NCBI GenBank assembly: GCA_964444835.1
Contig: CAYUIT010000006.1
Span: 52,627-116,626 of the forward strand
From: CADEED01 sp964444835
GTDB lineage: Bacteria; Pseudomonadota; Gammaproteobacteria; Steroidobacterales; Steroidobacteraceae
Direction of reading: 5' to 3'
DNA length: 64,000 bases
A program made the position numbers and the translations under genes. The notes under the pieces were generated by a model, which saw only the letters and a program-made list of their open reading frames with translations, searched no databases and was not told where the DNA came from. Positions within the stretch are counted from its first letter, which is position 1; every line of letters starts with the position of its first letter. Below, piece by piece: positions 53,059 to 63,112 of the stretch.

Positions 53059-54176
53059 GAGATGACGCGCACGAGCCAGTGCGCCAACCGTTGCGGCGTG
53101 AGCGCTGCGATTTGCATGCCGCAGGCTGCCAAGCGTTCTGCTACTTTGCGGTCGTACTCAGGATAGGCTTGATCGTCGAGCGCGGCGAGGCCTAACAACT
53201 TGACTCGAGCTTCCGCGAGCTGTCGTACCGCACGATACAACTCGCTGGGCGGGCCACCTTCGCAGAAGTCTGAAATCAACACGAATACGGTACGTTGCGG
53301 GTTCTCGATGATCTGCGAGCAATAGCGCACCGCGCGCGCAATGTCGGTGCCGCCGCCGAGTTGGACGCGCATCAGCACTTCGACCGGGTCGTCGGCGTGC
53401 GCCGTCAGATCGACCACGCTCGTATCGAAGACAACCAACTTCACGCGAAACGATGGCAAGCCCGCCAAGATACCCGCCATGACGGCGCTATGGATCACGG
53501 AGTCGACCATGCTGCCGCTTTGATCGATACACAACACGACTTCCCACGGCAGCCGCCGCGTATTGCGCTCGAAGAATTTCAGTTGCTCGACGACGAGTTG
53601 TCGCCGGTCTCGATCGAAGTGCTTGAGATTGGCGCGAACGGTACCGCGAATGTCGAAGTTCTGCGCGACGGCCATTGGTGAATGGCGAAAGCGATTCATA
53701 CGGCCCGACAGCGTCTGACGCACTTGCGACTCGAGCTTGCGGCGAATCTCATCGATCACCTTTTGGATGATTCGCCGCGCCATCTGCAACACCTCGCCAT
53801 TGAGTTGGTTGCGCAACGTGAGGAGCGTGCGCAACAGCTGCTGATTTGGCTCAAGTCGCTCGAGCGTCTTCGGGTCCGTGACGAGTTCGGTAAGTCCATA
53901 GCGATCGAGCGCATGTTTCTCGATGGTCTCGATCGTGTCCTGCGGAAAGAGTTCGCGTACTTCATTGAGCCAGGTCACGAGCGTGATCTGCGAAGGATCC
54001 AAGCTACCCGGCTGAATCTCAGAGCGGAGCTTGCGACCTTGATACTCGCGGCCATAGAGATAATCGAGCGCCTTGTCCATCCGCTGCTGTTGCTCGGCCA
54101 AACCCGCGCCGCCATGCTGCAGCGGCTGCTCCGCGTACTTGCCCAACACCAAACGCCAACGATTGAGGATGCTCAT
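53055..54176 (-). CDS. VWA-domain protein (YehP-like)
   Basis: Protein of 373 residues from the ATG at 54176, which overlaps the DUF5682 stop as ATGA. N-terminal 190 residues helical; a VWA domain follows with the metal-ion motif DQSGSM near residue 215 in EVVLCIDQSGSMVDS, the Thr in GGGTDIARA and Asp in LISDFCEGG. VWA proteins of this group are partners of MoxR ATPases and act in metal or complex assembly. Confidence 0.9.
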   Translation of the reverse strand: MSILNRWRLVLGKYAEQPLQHGGAGLAEQQQRMDKALDYLYGREYQGRKLRSEIQPGSLDPSQITLVTWLNEVRELFPQDTIETIEKHALDRYGLTELVTDPKTLERLEPNQQLLRTLLTLRNQLNGEVLQMARRIIQKVIDEIRRKLESQVRQTLSGRMNRFRHSPMAVAQNFDIRGTVRANLKHFDRDRRQLVVEQLKFFERNTRRLPWEVVLCIDQSGSMVDSVIHSAVMAGILAGLPSFRVKLVVFDTSVVDLTAHADDPVEVLMRVQLGGGTDIARAVRYCSQIIENPQRTVFVLISDFCEGGPPSELYRAVRQLAEARVKLLGLAALDDQAYPEYDRKVAERLAACGMQIAALTPQRLAHWLVRVIS

Positions 54177-56608
54177 GAGAGCCAACCGCCAAGTCCGTCG
54201 GCCTCGAGAACTTCGCGCGCCGATTGCGACAGCAGTAAGTGGCTTTGCACTTGTGCGTCTGATAAGTCGTATCGTACGAGCGGTCCGAGCGTATCCGCGC
54301 CGTGCAACGCAGCGACTTTTTGCGCGATGCGATCAGTCTCATTCGGTGTGAGTTCGGCGAACGCCAGCCGCAACTCCGGTAGCGCGCTGACGAACGTCGC
54401 TTCGTCCCAGCGCTCTAACATTCCGTTGAGGACTCGGAGCAGCTCGGGTTGCTGCCACGCGGCCTCGCGCGCACAGTAGAGCAGGCCGCGCAAGAATCCG
54501 ACCGCGTCCTTGGGTTGCGCGAGGCCACTCAAATGGCCCGCGACGGCTGCGCCCAACTCTTCCTCCGACAAATATCCGCCGGTGTAAGCGAGACCAGCCG
54601 CACCGCCACGCACGAGCGGGGAGTCATGTTCTGTGCGCAAACGCTTGACGAGCTCCCAATACAGCGTGGCATCGAGACTGCGACCTGCAGCGCTCACTAA
54701 CAGCTCGCGTAAACGCGTGAGCGCCTGCAACAGAGAGCGCTCGTCTCCCGTTTTGGCGCCGCGCAAACTGAGCCCCAAATAGATGGCTCGTTCGTACGCT
54801 GATTGGATCAAGTCTGGCAGCGCCGTCACGTCACGAGCCTCCAGCGGCTCACGCGACTCCCATAGCAACCCTAGCGTGAAGACCGCACTCGCGACCGACT
54901 CGAATTCTGCGTCGACACCGATCGCTTCACGCACGCCCTGCAGAACGCGATCAAGATGATCATGCAAGCCCAAGACGCATGCTTGCACAGTGAGGCTTGC
55001 AGCGACGCGCGCATCGCGCGGCTCGTCGCCCGTTTCGATTTTGCGCAGCCGCTCCTCGAACTTGCTCGCAACGGCGAGCGGAATGGTCACGCCGTAGATC
55101 GACGCTTCGACGAGGGAGGCTTCGACGGCGGCCGAATAGCTGTACTCCCAGTGCTCTTGCAAGCGCTCGAGCCCAATACCCGTGACGAAATCCGGTCCGG
55201 CACTTCGCATGCCGATTGGCACACCTAACAAAATGAGCCCATGAAACAACCGACTCGTTAGACGGTGCTCCTTGCGACGATAGATATCGAGTACCGCTCG
55301 CCGCGGGTCGGAATCGTCAATCTTCAACCGTTGGCGGCGCGCGCGATACTCGAAGTCCTTGACGAGCGGTGGGCGGCTGGCACCGGGCGGTACTTTGCCG
55401 ACGGAATGGCCGCTCAAGATGCGGTGTGCCGTCTCGAGCACCACGCTGCCTTCCGACTCAATCGATCCTTTGACGAAACAACTCGTGATGGCGTCGAGGA
55501 GATCTTCGCGAACCGGCGCCGCTCGCCCGCGCAATTCAGCGAGGCGCAAGGTTTGCTCGTAAGCTGCCGTGAGTGCCGGCACAGGAATCTGTACGTTGCG
55601 CGTGCGTAGCGCGTCGGCAATTTCGAATGTCACGGCGAGCACCGACTCCAGCCGCGCGCGCGGGCCGGGGTCCACTCCAGCCTTCGCCCGTGCTTGCATC
55701 CGCTCCCATAACCACTGATGCCATGCCGGCGACGTCATGCCCGCCGAGTAGCCGTTCAAGCGATCGAGCCGATCAAAGCTATAGCGAATGAGCGCCGAAG
55801 CTTCATCCGACACACGCGAGCGCGACAGATCGGGTCGAGGCGGCGGCGCACGCAGCAGCGCCGGCAGCACCACGGCATGAAAGCCACCGACAACCACTAA
55901 CACCGGCCCCTCGTCTGGCTTGCGGGCGGCGAGCGCCTCGCGCACGTGCCACGCCATCTCCGCTTCGCGCTGCAAGGTGCCATCGGCGCGTAGCTCTGCG
56001 TCGGTGCTATCGGCGCGTGCCAACTGACAGTACGCGGCGAGCGCGGCCAAATGCTCCTCGAGACTGCGTGTGGTCGCCGGCACTTCGAACAAGTGCTCCC
56101 ACAGTTCCTCATCGCTACGGCAGCCTTGCCGTTCAGCCAGGGCCTGCAAGAAGCGGCTACGCTTGAAATGTCGCTCGTTGAGCAGCGAGACGGATTCCGC
56201 GCTCTCGTTGTCGGTTGTGACTTGGCATTGCTCCGCGAAGTCAAGGTCGATGAACGCACTCGGAATTCTGCGGGCTGCCGCTTCGCGTAACGCAATCAAC
56301 TCCGGCGAGTAGTCACAGAACGGGTAGTACGCTGCGCGTCGCGACGTGTCTTGCGGCGTGTCGCCACGCTCCACGGAATAGGTATAGACCGCGAGCGGCA
56401 TCTTCGCCTCAGCGTGCACGAGCAGCGGTATCAGGGCTGAGAAGTTGCGGGGCCCTTCGACTAACACTTTACTCGGCGTGCGCTCAGCAAACACCCGTTG
56501 CAGCAGCCAAGCGCAGACCGGACTATGGTGCCGAACCGGATAGATCAGCAGTTCAGGCGTCGCGAACTCGGCGGCCAACGCTCGAATATCTTGCGAACGC
56601 GTCGCCAT
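54173..56608 (-). CDS. DUF5682 family protein (YehM-like)
   Basis: Protein of 811 residues. N-terminal segments IYPVRHHSPVCAWLLQRVF and KVLVEGPRNFSALIPLLVHAEAKMPLAVYTY and VVGGFHAVVLPALL fit DUF5682; the second half is long and helical. Function is unknown. It lies between MoxR (6 bases upstream) and VWA (overlap) genes, and homologues are fixed parts of this operon type, suggesting a stable complex. Confidence 0.85.
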   Translation of the reverse strand: MATRSQDIRALAAEFATPELLIYPVRHHSPVCAWLLQRVFAERTPSKVLVEGPRNFSALIPLLVHAEAKMPLAVYTYSVERGDTPQDTSRRAAYYPFCDYSPELIALREAAARRIPSAFIDLDFAEQCQVTTDNESAESVSLLNERHFKRSRFLQALAERQGCRSDEELWEHLFEVPATTRSLEEHLAALAAYCQLARADSTDAELRADGTLQREAEMAWHVREALAARKPDEGPVLVVVGGFHAVVLPALLRAPPPRPDLSRSRVSDEASALIRYSFDRLDRLNGYSAGMTSPAWHQWLWERMQARAKAGVDPGPRARLESVLAVTFEIADALRTRNVQIPVPALTAAYEQTLRLAELRGRAAPVREDLLDAITSCFVKGSIESEGSVVLETAHRILSGHSVGKVPPGASRPPLVKDFEYRARRQRLKIDDSDPRRAVLDIYRRKEHRLTSRLFHGLILLGVPIGMRSAGPDFVTGIGLERLQEHWEYSYSAAVEASLVEASIYGVTIPLAVASKFEERLRKIETGDEPRDARVAASLTVQACVLGLHDHLDRVLQGVREAIGVDAEFESVASAVFTLGLLWESREPLEARDVTALPDLIQSAYERAIYLGLSLRGAKTGDERSLLQALTRLRELLVSAAGRSLDATLYWELVKRLRTEHDSPLVRGGAAGLAYTGGYLSEEELGAAVAGHLSGLAQPKDAVGFLRGLLYCAREAAWQQPELLRVLNGMLERWDEATFVSALPELRLAFAELTPNETDRIAQKVAALHGADTLGPLVRYDLSDAQVQSHLLLSQSAREVLEADGLGGWLS

Positions 56609-56614
56609 GTGTTG

Positions 56615-57712
56615 TTAGCGATCGAGTTCCCGGCGTGCATCGAGCACGCGCTTCCACTGCGGCTTGTGATGCGCGCGTTGCTTTACGACCGTATCGAAGT
56701 AATGTCGGAGTTTCTTGCCGTCGTCCGGATTGTCTTTGAGTACGGTGCCGATGAGTTGCCGCGCAATGTGTTCGCCGGAGACATTGCCATTGCCGAAGTA
56801 ATGCGCGTCCAAGCAAGCGGCAAAGCCCACTGAGACGGCCTCTGCGGTCGACATCACAGCCGTCGGCTTTTCGACGACCACGCCCTCGGCCGTCGCGCCA
56901 TCGCGCAAGTCGTGAAACGCGGTCACGAGCAGATCGACGACATCGGGCTCCATCGCGACATCCACCCGCGCGCGTTGCAGCAGAGCTTGCGTTTGCGAGC
57001 GCACCAAATCCATTTCGAGTTTACGATCGCCGATCGGCTTCACCGTCTCGAAATTGAAGCGTCGCTTCAATGCGCTCGACATCTCGTGGACGCCGCGATC
57101 GCGGATATTTGCCGTCGCGAGTACATTGAAGCCGCGTGCCGCGAAGACGGTCGCATGCTCGCCGTCGAGTTCCGGTACGTGCAGCACTTTGTCCGACAGC
57201 AGGCTGATCAGCGAATCTTGGATCTCGGGCTGCACGCGCGTCACTTCCTCAAAGCGGCACAGCACACCTTCGGTCATTGCCTCGTACATCGGCGCTCGGA
57301 CGAGCGCACGCAATGAAGGCCCCTCCGCCAACAACAGCGCGTAGTTCCACGAGTACTTGATCTGATCCTCGGTCGTTCCCGCAGTCCCTTGGATCGTGCA
57401 AACCGAGCTGCCAGAAATCGCTGCGGCTAACAACTCGCTCAACATCGATTTCGCCGTGCCCGGCTCGCCGACCAGCAGCAGGCCACGATCGCTCATCAAG
57501 GTGACGATGCAGCGATCGATCAGCGGGTCGTCGCCGTAGAACTTGCGCCGGACGCCCAGCTTGTCGTCGCCGACGATGAAGGTCCGCACAGCTTTGGGCG
57601 ATAGCTGCCAGCCGAGCGGCTTTGCACCCGTATCTTTCTCTCGCAAGCGGGCCAGATCCTCCGCGTACACTTGCTCGGCGGGGAGGCGTAGGACGACTTT
57701 CTCTATAGCCAT
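56615..57712 (-). CDS. MoxR-family AAA+ ATPase (YehL-like)
   Basis: Protein of 365 residues from the ATG at 57712, one base after the DUF4132 stop. Walker A GEPGTAKS, GTAGTTEDQIKYSWNYALLL, a Walker-B-like LCRFEEVTRV, sensor NVLATANIRDRG and the arginine finger region SSALKRRFNFE. MoxR ATPases remodel partner proteins together with VWA-domain adaptors; both are present here. Substrate unknown. Confidence 0.92.
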   Translation of the reverse strand: MAIEKVVLRLPAEQVYAEDLARLREKDTGAKPLGWQLSPKAVRTFIVGDDKLGVRRKFYGDDPLIDRCIVTLMSDRGLLLVGEPGTAKSMLSELLAAAISGSSVCTIQGTAGTTEDQIKYSWNYALLLAEGPSLRALVRAPMYEAMTEGVLCRFEEVTRVQPEIQDSLISLLSDKVLHVPELDGEHATVFAARGFNVLATANIRDRGVHEMSSALKRRFNFETVKPIGDRKLEMDLVRSQTQALLQRARVDVAMEPDVVDLLVTAFHDLRDGATAEGVVVEKPTAVMSTAEAVSVGFAACLDAHYFGNGNVSGEHIARQLIGTVLKDNPDDGKKLRHYFDTVVKQRAHHKPQWKRVLDARRELDR

Positions 57713-57713
57713 G

Positions 57714-60700
57714 TTAGTACCCTGACTTCTTTTGCCAATCGGCGTCGTAGCCTGTGCCTTCGGCTGCAATGAGGCGCATGTCGTTGAAGCACTCCGACAA
57801 CAGGATGCGTGGCACTTTGCCAAGCGGTAAGCGCGTGTCGCTGTACGCACCCTCGCTCATCGCGCTGAACGTCAGATTCTGCAACGCTACGTTGCGATTC
57901 TCTTCGGGCAAGCCGTTGCCGGTGAACTCGATCGAGGCGATGAGACCGAGCGTGGGGAAGCGCTTGTCGTAGCTGAAGAACCAGCCGCCGTCTTGCGGTG
58001 CGCCGCGTGTGTAGCCGAGCTTTAGTGCGCGGCCGCGCAACGCGAACGCCTCGATCATGTGACCCTCGAAATCGGTCACAGCATCGGCATTGCGCTTGTC
58101 AGCCGGCAAGTCGTACAGCCCTTTACCGAGCTGTTGGAAGAGCGGCACCACTTCGTAGTCGACCAAATGCTGCTGCCACCGTGCCACTTGGTCGGGCTCG
58201 AGCAGCGAGTCGTGCGCCAACCGGATGCGGGTGTCGGCGTTCAGCGTGATCGCGTTGTCGTCGCAATCGCTGAGTGAGCCGTCGTCGAGTGGCCGGAATA
58301 CGTTCAGTGTCTGCCCGTCGCGAGTCTCCATCCACACCAATCGCTGCACCAGCTTGCGCATGATGGGATGCTGATTGAGATAGCGAACCCAGTCGTCCGC
58401 CGGCCAATCGCGCTCCGTGCACAGCGCTTCGTACAAGCGGTCCGTCTGCAAATCGACGACGCTCTTGATCTCCTTCTTCGCTGCGCTGAACGCCTTCTTG
58501 GCCTCCTTCGCAAGCTCCGCATCGTCATCCTGGCGCGGCTCGGGCAGCGAGGCGATCTTTTTGCCCTCCGGGTTGTAGAGCTCTACCTTGAAGTCGGGTA
58601 ACAACTTCGCTTCGAAAACCCGCATGCCGTAATTGAGTTCCAGCGTCCCTGTCTCATCGAACCCGGCCGACGGAATGGTGCGATCGGCGAGTTCGGCGAG
58701 CGTCCAGCCTTTGCGGTCGGCGAGCGCCTCGGCTTGCTTGGTCGCTTCTTCTTGGAAGCTCTTGGTGCGAAAGCGGCTACCGATCGACAGCATCAATTGT
58801 GTAGCCGATGGATGCTCGATCCACGCCAACATCGCAATCAAGGCTTTGCCTTGCGCAGCGCGAGTGCCGTACCAGTCCTTGAGGAAGCGGCCGGTCGGTG
58901 CCGCGGCCCGCTCACCGGCACACGCGGCGGCCACGGCTAACAAGCCTTTGGAATTCACGGCCGATCCAATCGGGAGCTTGGCGTAGCTCTTGAAGTAGAT
59001 CGCCGTCAGCTCCTCAATCGAGCGACCGAAATTCGGGTCATTCTGGAAATACTGCGGACTACGTTGCATGTATCCATGCATCGACGTCGCCTGCGCTTTG
59101 GCGCGCTGCATGGCATCTTCCGACGCGATCGGTCGCGCGTCCTCGCGCAGCCACGTGTCGAGCACGAACTGACCGAATCGTTCACGGTCGCGCGGCTCGA
59201 ACATCGCCGCATAGGTTTGCAAGAGCACCGAGGGCTCCGGGCTCTTTTGTTTGACCGCTTGCACTAACAACCAACGCAGGACATCGCTGGGCACCGCCGC
59301 GCCGTCCTTGGCCCAGCGCACCTCCGGTATCGCCGACCAAGGGAACCATTCGAGATCCTTCGGCACTCCTTTGGCGAGCGATTTAGCGGCTTCCGCCGTG
59401 AGCGCCGCCCGATCGAGATACTTCTCGATCGGTTGCCCGAGTAGCTGCAGCGCCGACAGAATCGCGCTCTTGGGGAGATCATGCTTCTCTTTTGCCAGCG
59501 CCTTCTCGAGCGCGGGGATCGCGTCTTGATAACGCAAACGGCCGAGCCACTCGGCCGCAACCGTTCGCGTTTCCGATTTGCCGTCGGCAAGCGCGTTGAC
59601 GATGCGCGCTTCTTTTCCAGGCATCGAGGCGAGCGCATCCTGCGCGGCCACGCGATCCTTCTTGCTGGTGCCCAGCGCGACGTCGAACAAGGCATTGACG
59701 AGCTGCGGCGGAGGTGTCGGGAAACGACCGATCGAGCGAAACAGTGCGCTGCGATCGAAGTCCCAACCACCCGCACTCGCCGTGGTCACGAGCTCGATGA
59801 CTTTCGGTAGGTAGTGGGCCAGAAACGGCCACACATCGGCATCGTCCCATTCGGTCGCGAGCGGCATGCTCCACCTGCCGCTCGTACAAATGTTGTGGAT
59901 GAGCGCGCCGCCATCGCGCTTGAGGCCTTTCAGAATCTCCGCTAGCTCAAGCAGCGTGGGGCGCTTACGCGCCGCATACATCGCGTTGAACGTCGCTACC
60001 GCTTCGCGATCCAGGTAGCCTTCGTAGCGACCCAAACAGTCGAAGAACATCAGTACGCGCGCCAGCACGACCGGTGTCACGCCTTCGGCGGCCGCGAACC
60101 GCGCAAACGCAGCCGATTGTTGGCGCCATACGTAGTAGTTTTCGCTGTGCTTGCTCTTCCGTGTTGGCGCAGACGACTCGAGGTAGGCGCGCAATTCTTG
60201 GCGCAGCACGTCAGTGGGTCGATCGATGAGATACAGTTGGTACGAATTCCCAGACGCGACCGCCGCTTCGTGGCGTTTGCGCAGCTGCTCGTTATGACGC
60301 ACGACCGCTTCGTCGATCTCGCGCCACAACGTATCGATTGCGGCCCAGCATGAGGCCGAGAGCGGCGCGCCCCAGTCGATCTTCGGCAGTTCGACTGCGG
60401 CCATCGCTTGCACGGAAGGCGCATCACCCGGCGTTGTACTACCTGCGACCGCATCCCATTCGGAGAGCAATGCGCGTATAGAGGGCGCAGCATCTTGACT
60501 CGCGAGCTCGCGAGTCTCGACCGCCAGTGCGGCGTCGTTAGCGTGCTTGGCAAGCGCATGCAGGATGCGAAGTGCTTGCAGGCGCTGTTCCGGTTTGCCT
60601 TTTGACGCGAGCTTGCGCAACTCCGGGACCGCGCTCGCGCCGCACTTGATTACCACGGGTTCGGCCGCGGCGCGCACTTGTTTGGCAGTGGCGGTCGCGA

Positions 60701-61463
60701 GTTGCGTCAGCTCGAAAGCAAACCGTGCCAGCACCTGCGGCTCGAGCGGCGCCAGCATTGTGAGTACGTGCAGCCGCTGCGGTACGCCCTCGGGCAACAA
60801 CAGCGGCCGCAACTGCTCCGCGTGCTGCTCCGCGTAAGCGGAGTAGTCTCGCAGGTTCGCCACCATCTTCTGACGATCGTTGCGGAAGTAGCGCGGGTCA
60901 CCCGTGATCGTGAAGCAAGCCGTCAGCAGCAAATGCGGCGCGGCGCCCGCTTCGACGCACAATCTCTCTAGCAGCTCCGCGGTCAAGTAGTTAGCAGGCG
61001 TCCGTACTGCGGCATACGAATTCAACGAGTCGCCAGCCGCGTGCGCCAGCAAGACCTCGAGCCACGTATGCTCCCGCAAGGCCTCGATTGCGAAGTTCGG
61101 CTGCTGTGCTTTAGCCGCCGCTGTCAGCACGCGCGCCCAACGCAAGATCACCGGCAGCGGCACCTGATGGATCTGCGCATAGATCTCGCTGTCGAAGGGC
61201 TTGTCGAGACCGTAGTTCCCAAACAAACGCAGCTTTTGCGCCGGCGAGTATAGTTTGGCGAGATCGTGCAACACGCCAACGGCTTCGCCTTGGAACACGT
61301 AGCGCAGCACGTCGTTCGCGAGATTGGGGCGCTTGTCGCCATGCTCGAGTTCATTGAGCACCGCCACGGCCTTGGCAAGGCGCTCGGCCCATTCTGCGGG
61401 TACATCCGCTGGCACTTCGGGCGCACCGCCCCCCACAATCTTCGACAGCCATCCTTTGATCAT
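57714..61463 (-). CDS. DUF4132-domain protein (YehI/MolR-like)
   Basis: Protein of 1249 residues, long and helical with HEAT-like repeats in the middle (LPKSAILSALQLLGQPIEKYL, DALASMPGKEARIVNALADGK). The C-terminal third has the DUF4132 pattern ERDWPADDWVRYLNQHPIMRKLVQRLVWMETRDGQ and RIRLAHDSLLEPDQVARWQQHLVDYEVVPLFQQLG. It heads the five-gene operon; all genes downstream start within a few bases or overlap. E. coli YehI has this domain. Role unknown. Confidence 0.87.
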   Translation of the reverse strand: MIKGWLSKIVGGGAPEVPADVPAEWAERLAKAVAVLNELEHGDKRPNLANDVLRYVFQGEAVGVLHDLAKLYSPAQKLRLFGNYGLDKPFDSEIYAQIHQVPLPVILRWARVLTAAAKAQQPNFAIEALREHTWLEVLLAHAAGDSLNSYAAVRTPANYLTAELLERLCVEAGAAPHLLLTACFTITGDPRYFRNDRQKMVANLRDYSAYAEQHAEQLRPLLLPEGVPQRLHVLTMLAPLEPQVLARFAFELTQLATATAKQVRAAAEPVVIKCGASAVPELRKLASKGKPEQRLQALRILHALAKHANDAALAVETRELASQDAAPSIRALLSEWDAVAGSTTPGDAPSVQAMAAVELPKIDWGAPLSASCWAAIDTLWREIDEAVVRHNEQLRKRHEAAVASGNSYQLYLIDRPTDVLRQELRAYLESSAPTRKSKHSENYYVWRQQSAAFARFAAAEGVTPVVLARVLMFFDCLGRYEGYLDREAVATFNAMYAARKRPTLLELAEILKGLKRDGGALIHNICTSGRWSMPLATEWDDADVWPFLAHYLPKVIELVTTASAGGWDFDRSALFRSIGRFPTPPPQLVNALFDVALGTSKKDRVAAQDALASMPGKEARIVNALADGKSETRTVAAEWLGRLRYQDAIPALEKALAKEKHDLPKSAILSALQLLGQPIEKYLDRAALTAEAAKSLAKGVPKDLEWFPWSAIPEVRWAKDGAAVPSDVLRWLLVQAVKQKSPEPSVLLQTYAAMFEPRDRERFGQFVLDTWLREDARPIASEDAMQRAKAQATSMHGYMQRSPQYFQNDPNFGRSIEELTAIYFKSYAKLPIGSAVNSKGLLAVAAACAGERAAAPTGRFLKDWYGTRAAQGKALIAMLAWIEHPSATQLMLSIGSRFRTKSFQEEATKQAEALADRKGWTLAELADRTIPSAGFDETGTLELNYGMRVFEAKLLPDFKVELYNPEGKKIASLPEPRQDDDAELAKEAKKAFSAAKKEIKSVVDLQTDRLYEALCTERDWPADDWVRYLNQHPIMRKLVQRLVWMETRDGQTLNVFRPLDDGSLSDCDDNAITLNADTRIRLAHDSLLEPDQVARWQQHLVDYEVVPLFQQLGKGLYDLPADKRNADAVTDFEGHMIEAFALRGRALKLGYTRGAPQDGGWFFSYDKRFPTLGLIASIEFTGNGLPEENRNVALQNLTFSAMSEGAYSDTRLPLGKVPRILLSECFNDMRLIAAEGTGYDADWQKKSGY

Positions 61464-61492
61464 CGTTGACTCGCTCGTACTTGCGGTTCCCC

Positions 61493-61530
61493 AAAACGAC
61501 TCGGCCCCGGCGTTTGCACGCCGAGGCCGA
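61493..61530 (-). terminator. Terminator after ctaE
   Basis: Read on the minus strand, a two-part stem (61525-61530 with 61501-61506, and 61519-61523 with 61508-61512; loop 61513-61518) is followed by GTCGTTTT (61493-61500). It lies about 60 bases after the ctaE stop and should end the cytochrome oxidase transcript ahead of the DUF4132 operon. Its own promoter should then lie in 61464-61492 or within the hairpin region. Confidence 0.72.
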
Positions 61531-61589
61531 TGCTATCAAGACTTGTATCCGCTAGGCGTGGCCCGCGACCACGCCTCCGGCCGATTCAA

Positions 61590-62477
61590 CTAAATCCAGT
61601 AGACGAAGACGAACAAGCCTAACCACACGACGTCGACGAAGTGCCAGTACCACGCTGTCGCTTCGAACGCGAAATGGCGTTGCGGCGTCAGGTGCCCCTT
61701 CATCGTCCGCAACCAGACGCAGAACAGCATGATCGCGCCGACCGTCACGTGAAAGCCGTGGAAGCCCGTGAGCATGTAGAACGTCGAACCGTAGATGCCG
61801 GTCTTGAGGCTCAGGCCGAGCTCAGTGATGGCGTGATGATATTCGTACGCCTGCAAGCCGACGAAGAAGAAGCCGAGCGCAAACGTGAAGAACAAGAACA
61901 GGTTCAACTTGCCGCGTTGACCCGCCCGCAGCGCGTGATGCGCGATCGTGACGGTCACACCCGACAGTAACAGGATCATCGTGTTGAAGGCCGGTAGGCC
62001 AAACGCCGGCACAATCTCGTAGGTGCCGTCCTCTCGCGGACTGAGCTGGGTCGGTCCGTTGGTGGGCCACGCCGCTTCGTACGACGGCCACAGCAAGTGG
62101 TTCGAGAAGATCTTGACGCCTTCGCCGCCTAACCACGGTACGGCGAGGGAGCGCGCATAGAACAAGGCGCCGAAGAAGGCTGCGAAGAACATCACCTCAG
62201 AGAAGATGAACCACATCATTCCCATGCGGAACGAGCGATCCACGGCCATGTTGTACATGCCCTGCTGGTTCTCATCGATGACGGTCGAGAACCAGCCGAT
62301 GAACATGTATGCGAGGAACGCGAAGCCCGGCACCATCGCCCACACGGGTAACCAATGATTGAGGTACGAAACGACACCCAACATCAGCACGAACAACGCC
62401 AGTGAACCGATGATCGGCCACTTGCTCTCGTGTGGAATGTAGTACTTGTCGGCGTTTGCCGTGTGTGCCTGTGCCAT
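61590..62477 (-). CDS. ctaE: Cytochrome c oxidase subunit III
   Basis: Protein of 295 residues with seven membrane spans. Segments RMGMMWFIFSEVMFFAAFFGALFYARSLA, TMILLLSGVTVTIAHHALRAGQR and GFHGFHVTVGAIMLFCVWLR and ATAWYWHFVDVVWLGLFVFVYWI are hallmarks. It stabilises the proton-pumping aa3 oxidase. It lies downstream of ctaG in the order ctaD, small ORF, ctaG, ctaE. Confidence 0.97.
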   Translation of the reverse strand: MAQAHTANADKYYIPHESKWPIIGSLALFVLMLGVVSYLNHWLPVWAMVPGFAFLAYMFIGWFSTVIDENQQGMYNMAVDRSFRMGMMWFIFSEVMFFAAFFGALFYARSLAVPWLGGEGVKIFSNHLLWPSYEAAWPTNGPTQLSPREDGTYEIVPAFGLPAFNTMILLLSGVTVTIAHHALRAGQRGKLNLFLFFTFALGFFFVGLQAYEYHHAITELGLSLKTGIYGSTFYMLTGFHGFHVTVGAIMLFCVWLRTMKGHLTPQRHFAFEATAWYWHFVDVVWLGLFVFVYWI

Positions 62478-62517
62478 TGCGAATATCCCTAGATCTATAG
62501 CTGGAGCAACTGTCTCA

Positions 62518-63105
62518 CTACCGACGACCGACGCGGGTCGCTTCGTCGTAGAAAGTGTAGGAAAGCGTGATGCGATCGACGTAACTCGGTAACGCCGGAT
62601 CGACGATGAAGCGCACCGGCATTGGCCGCTGCTCGTTCACCTGGAAATTCTGCGGGACGAAACAAAAGCATTCCGTCTTGCGAAAGTACGCCGCGGCTTT
62701 GCCGGGGGCCACGTTGGGCACGGCTTGCGCCACGGTGGCTTGGCCCGTGAGGTTGTGCGCGAAGTAATCGATTTGGTAGAGCTTGCCCGGATGGACTTGC
62801 ATCGATTTGACGAGCGGGCGGAATTCCCAGTTGCCGACCGAAGGGAGCTCGGCCATGAACTCGACAGTGATCATGCGCGATTCATCCGGCGCCTCGACCA
62901 CGGCGACCCGCTGCGCTAATGCCTTCTGATTGCCGAACCCGGTGATCTCGCAGATCACCTCGTACAACGGCACGAGTGCGAAGCCGAACGCAAACGCACC
63001 GAGCGCGAACAACGCGAGCCGGCCCGTGAGCGCGCGGTTCTCGCGTGCCCGCGCCTCCGCCGACGAGGGCGGAGCCGATACGGGTTCGTGGCCGAGTTCG
63101 CTCAT
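62518..63105 (-). CDS. ctaG: Cytochrome c oxidase copper-assembly protein CtaG (Cox11)
   Basis: Protein of 195 residues with one N-terminal span (LALFALGAFAFGFALVPLYEVIC) and a periplasmic domain with the copper motif ECFCFVPQNF. The family inserts copper B into subunit I. It sits 7 bases after the 48-codon ORF and before ctaE, the usual order in proteobacteria. Confidence 0.95.
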   Translation of the reverse strand: MSELGHEPVSAPPSSAEARARENRALTGRLALFALGAFAFGFALVPLYEVICEITGFGNQKALAQRVAVVEAPDESRMITVEFMAELPSVGNWEFRPLVKSMQVHPGKLYQIDYFAHNLTGQATVAQAVPNVAPGKAAAYFRKTECFCFVPQNFQVNEQRPMPVRFIVDPALPSYVDRITLSYTFYDEATRVGRR

Positions 63106-63112
63106 TCGAGGC

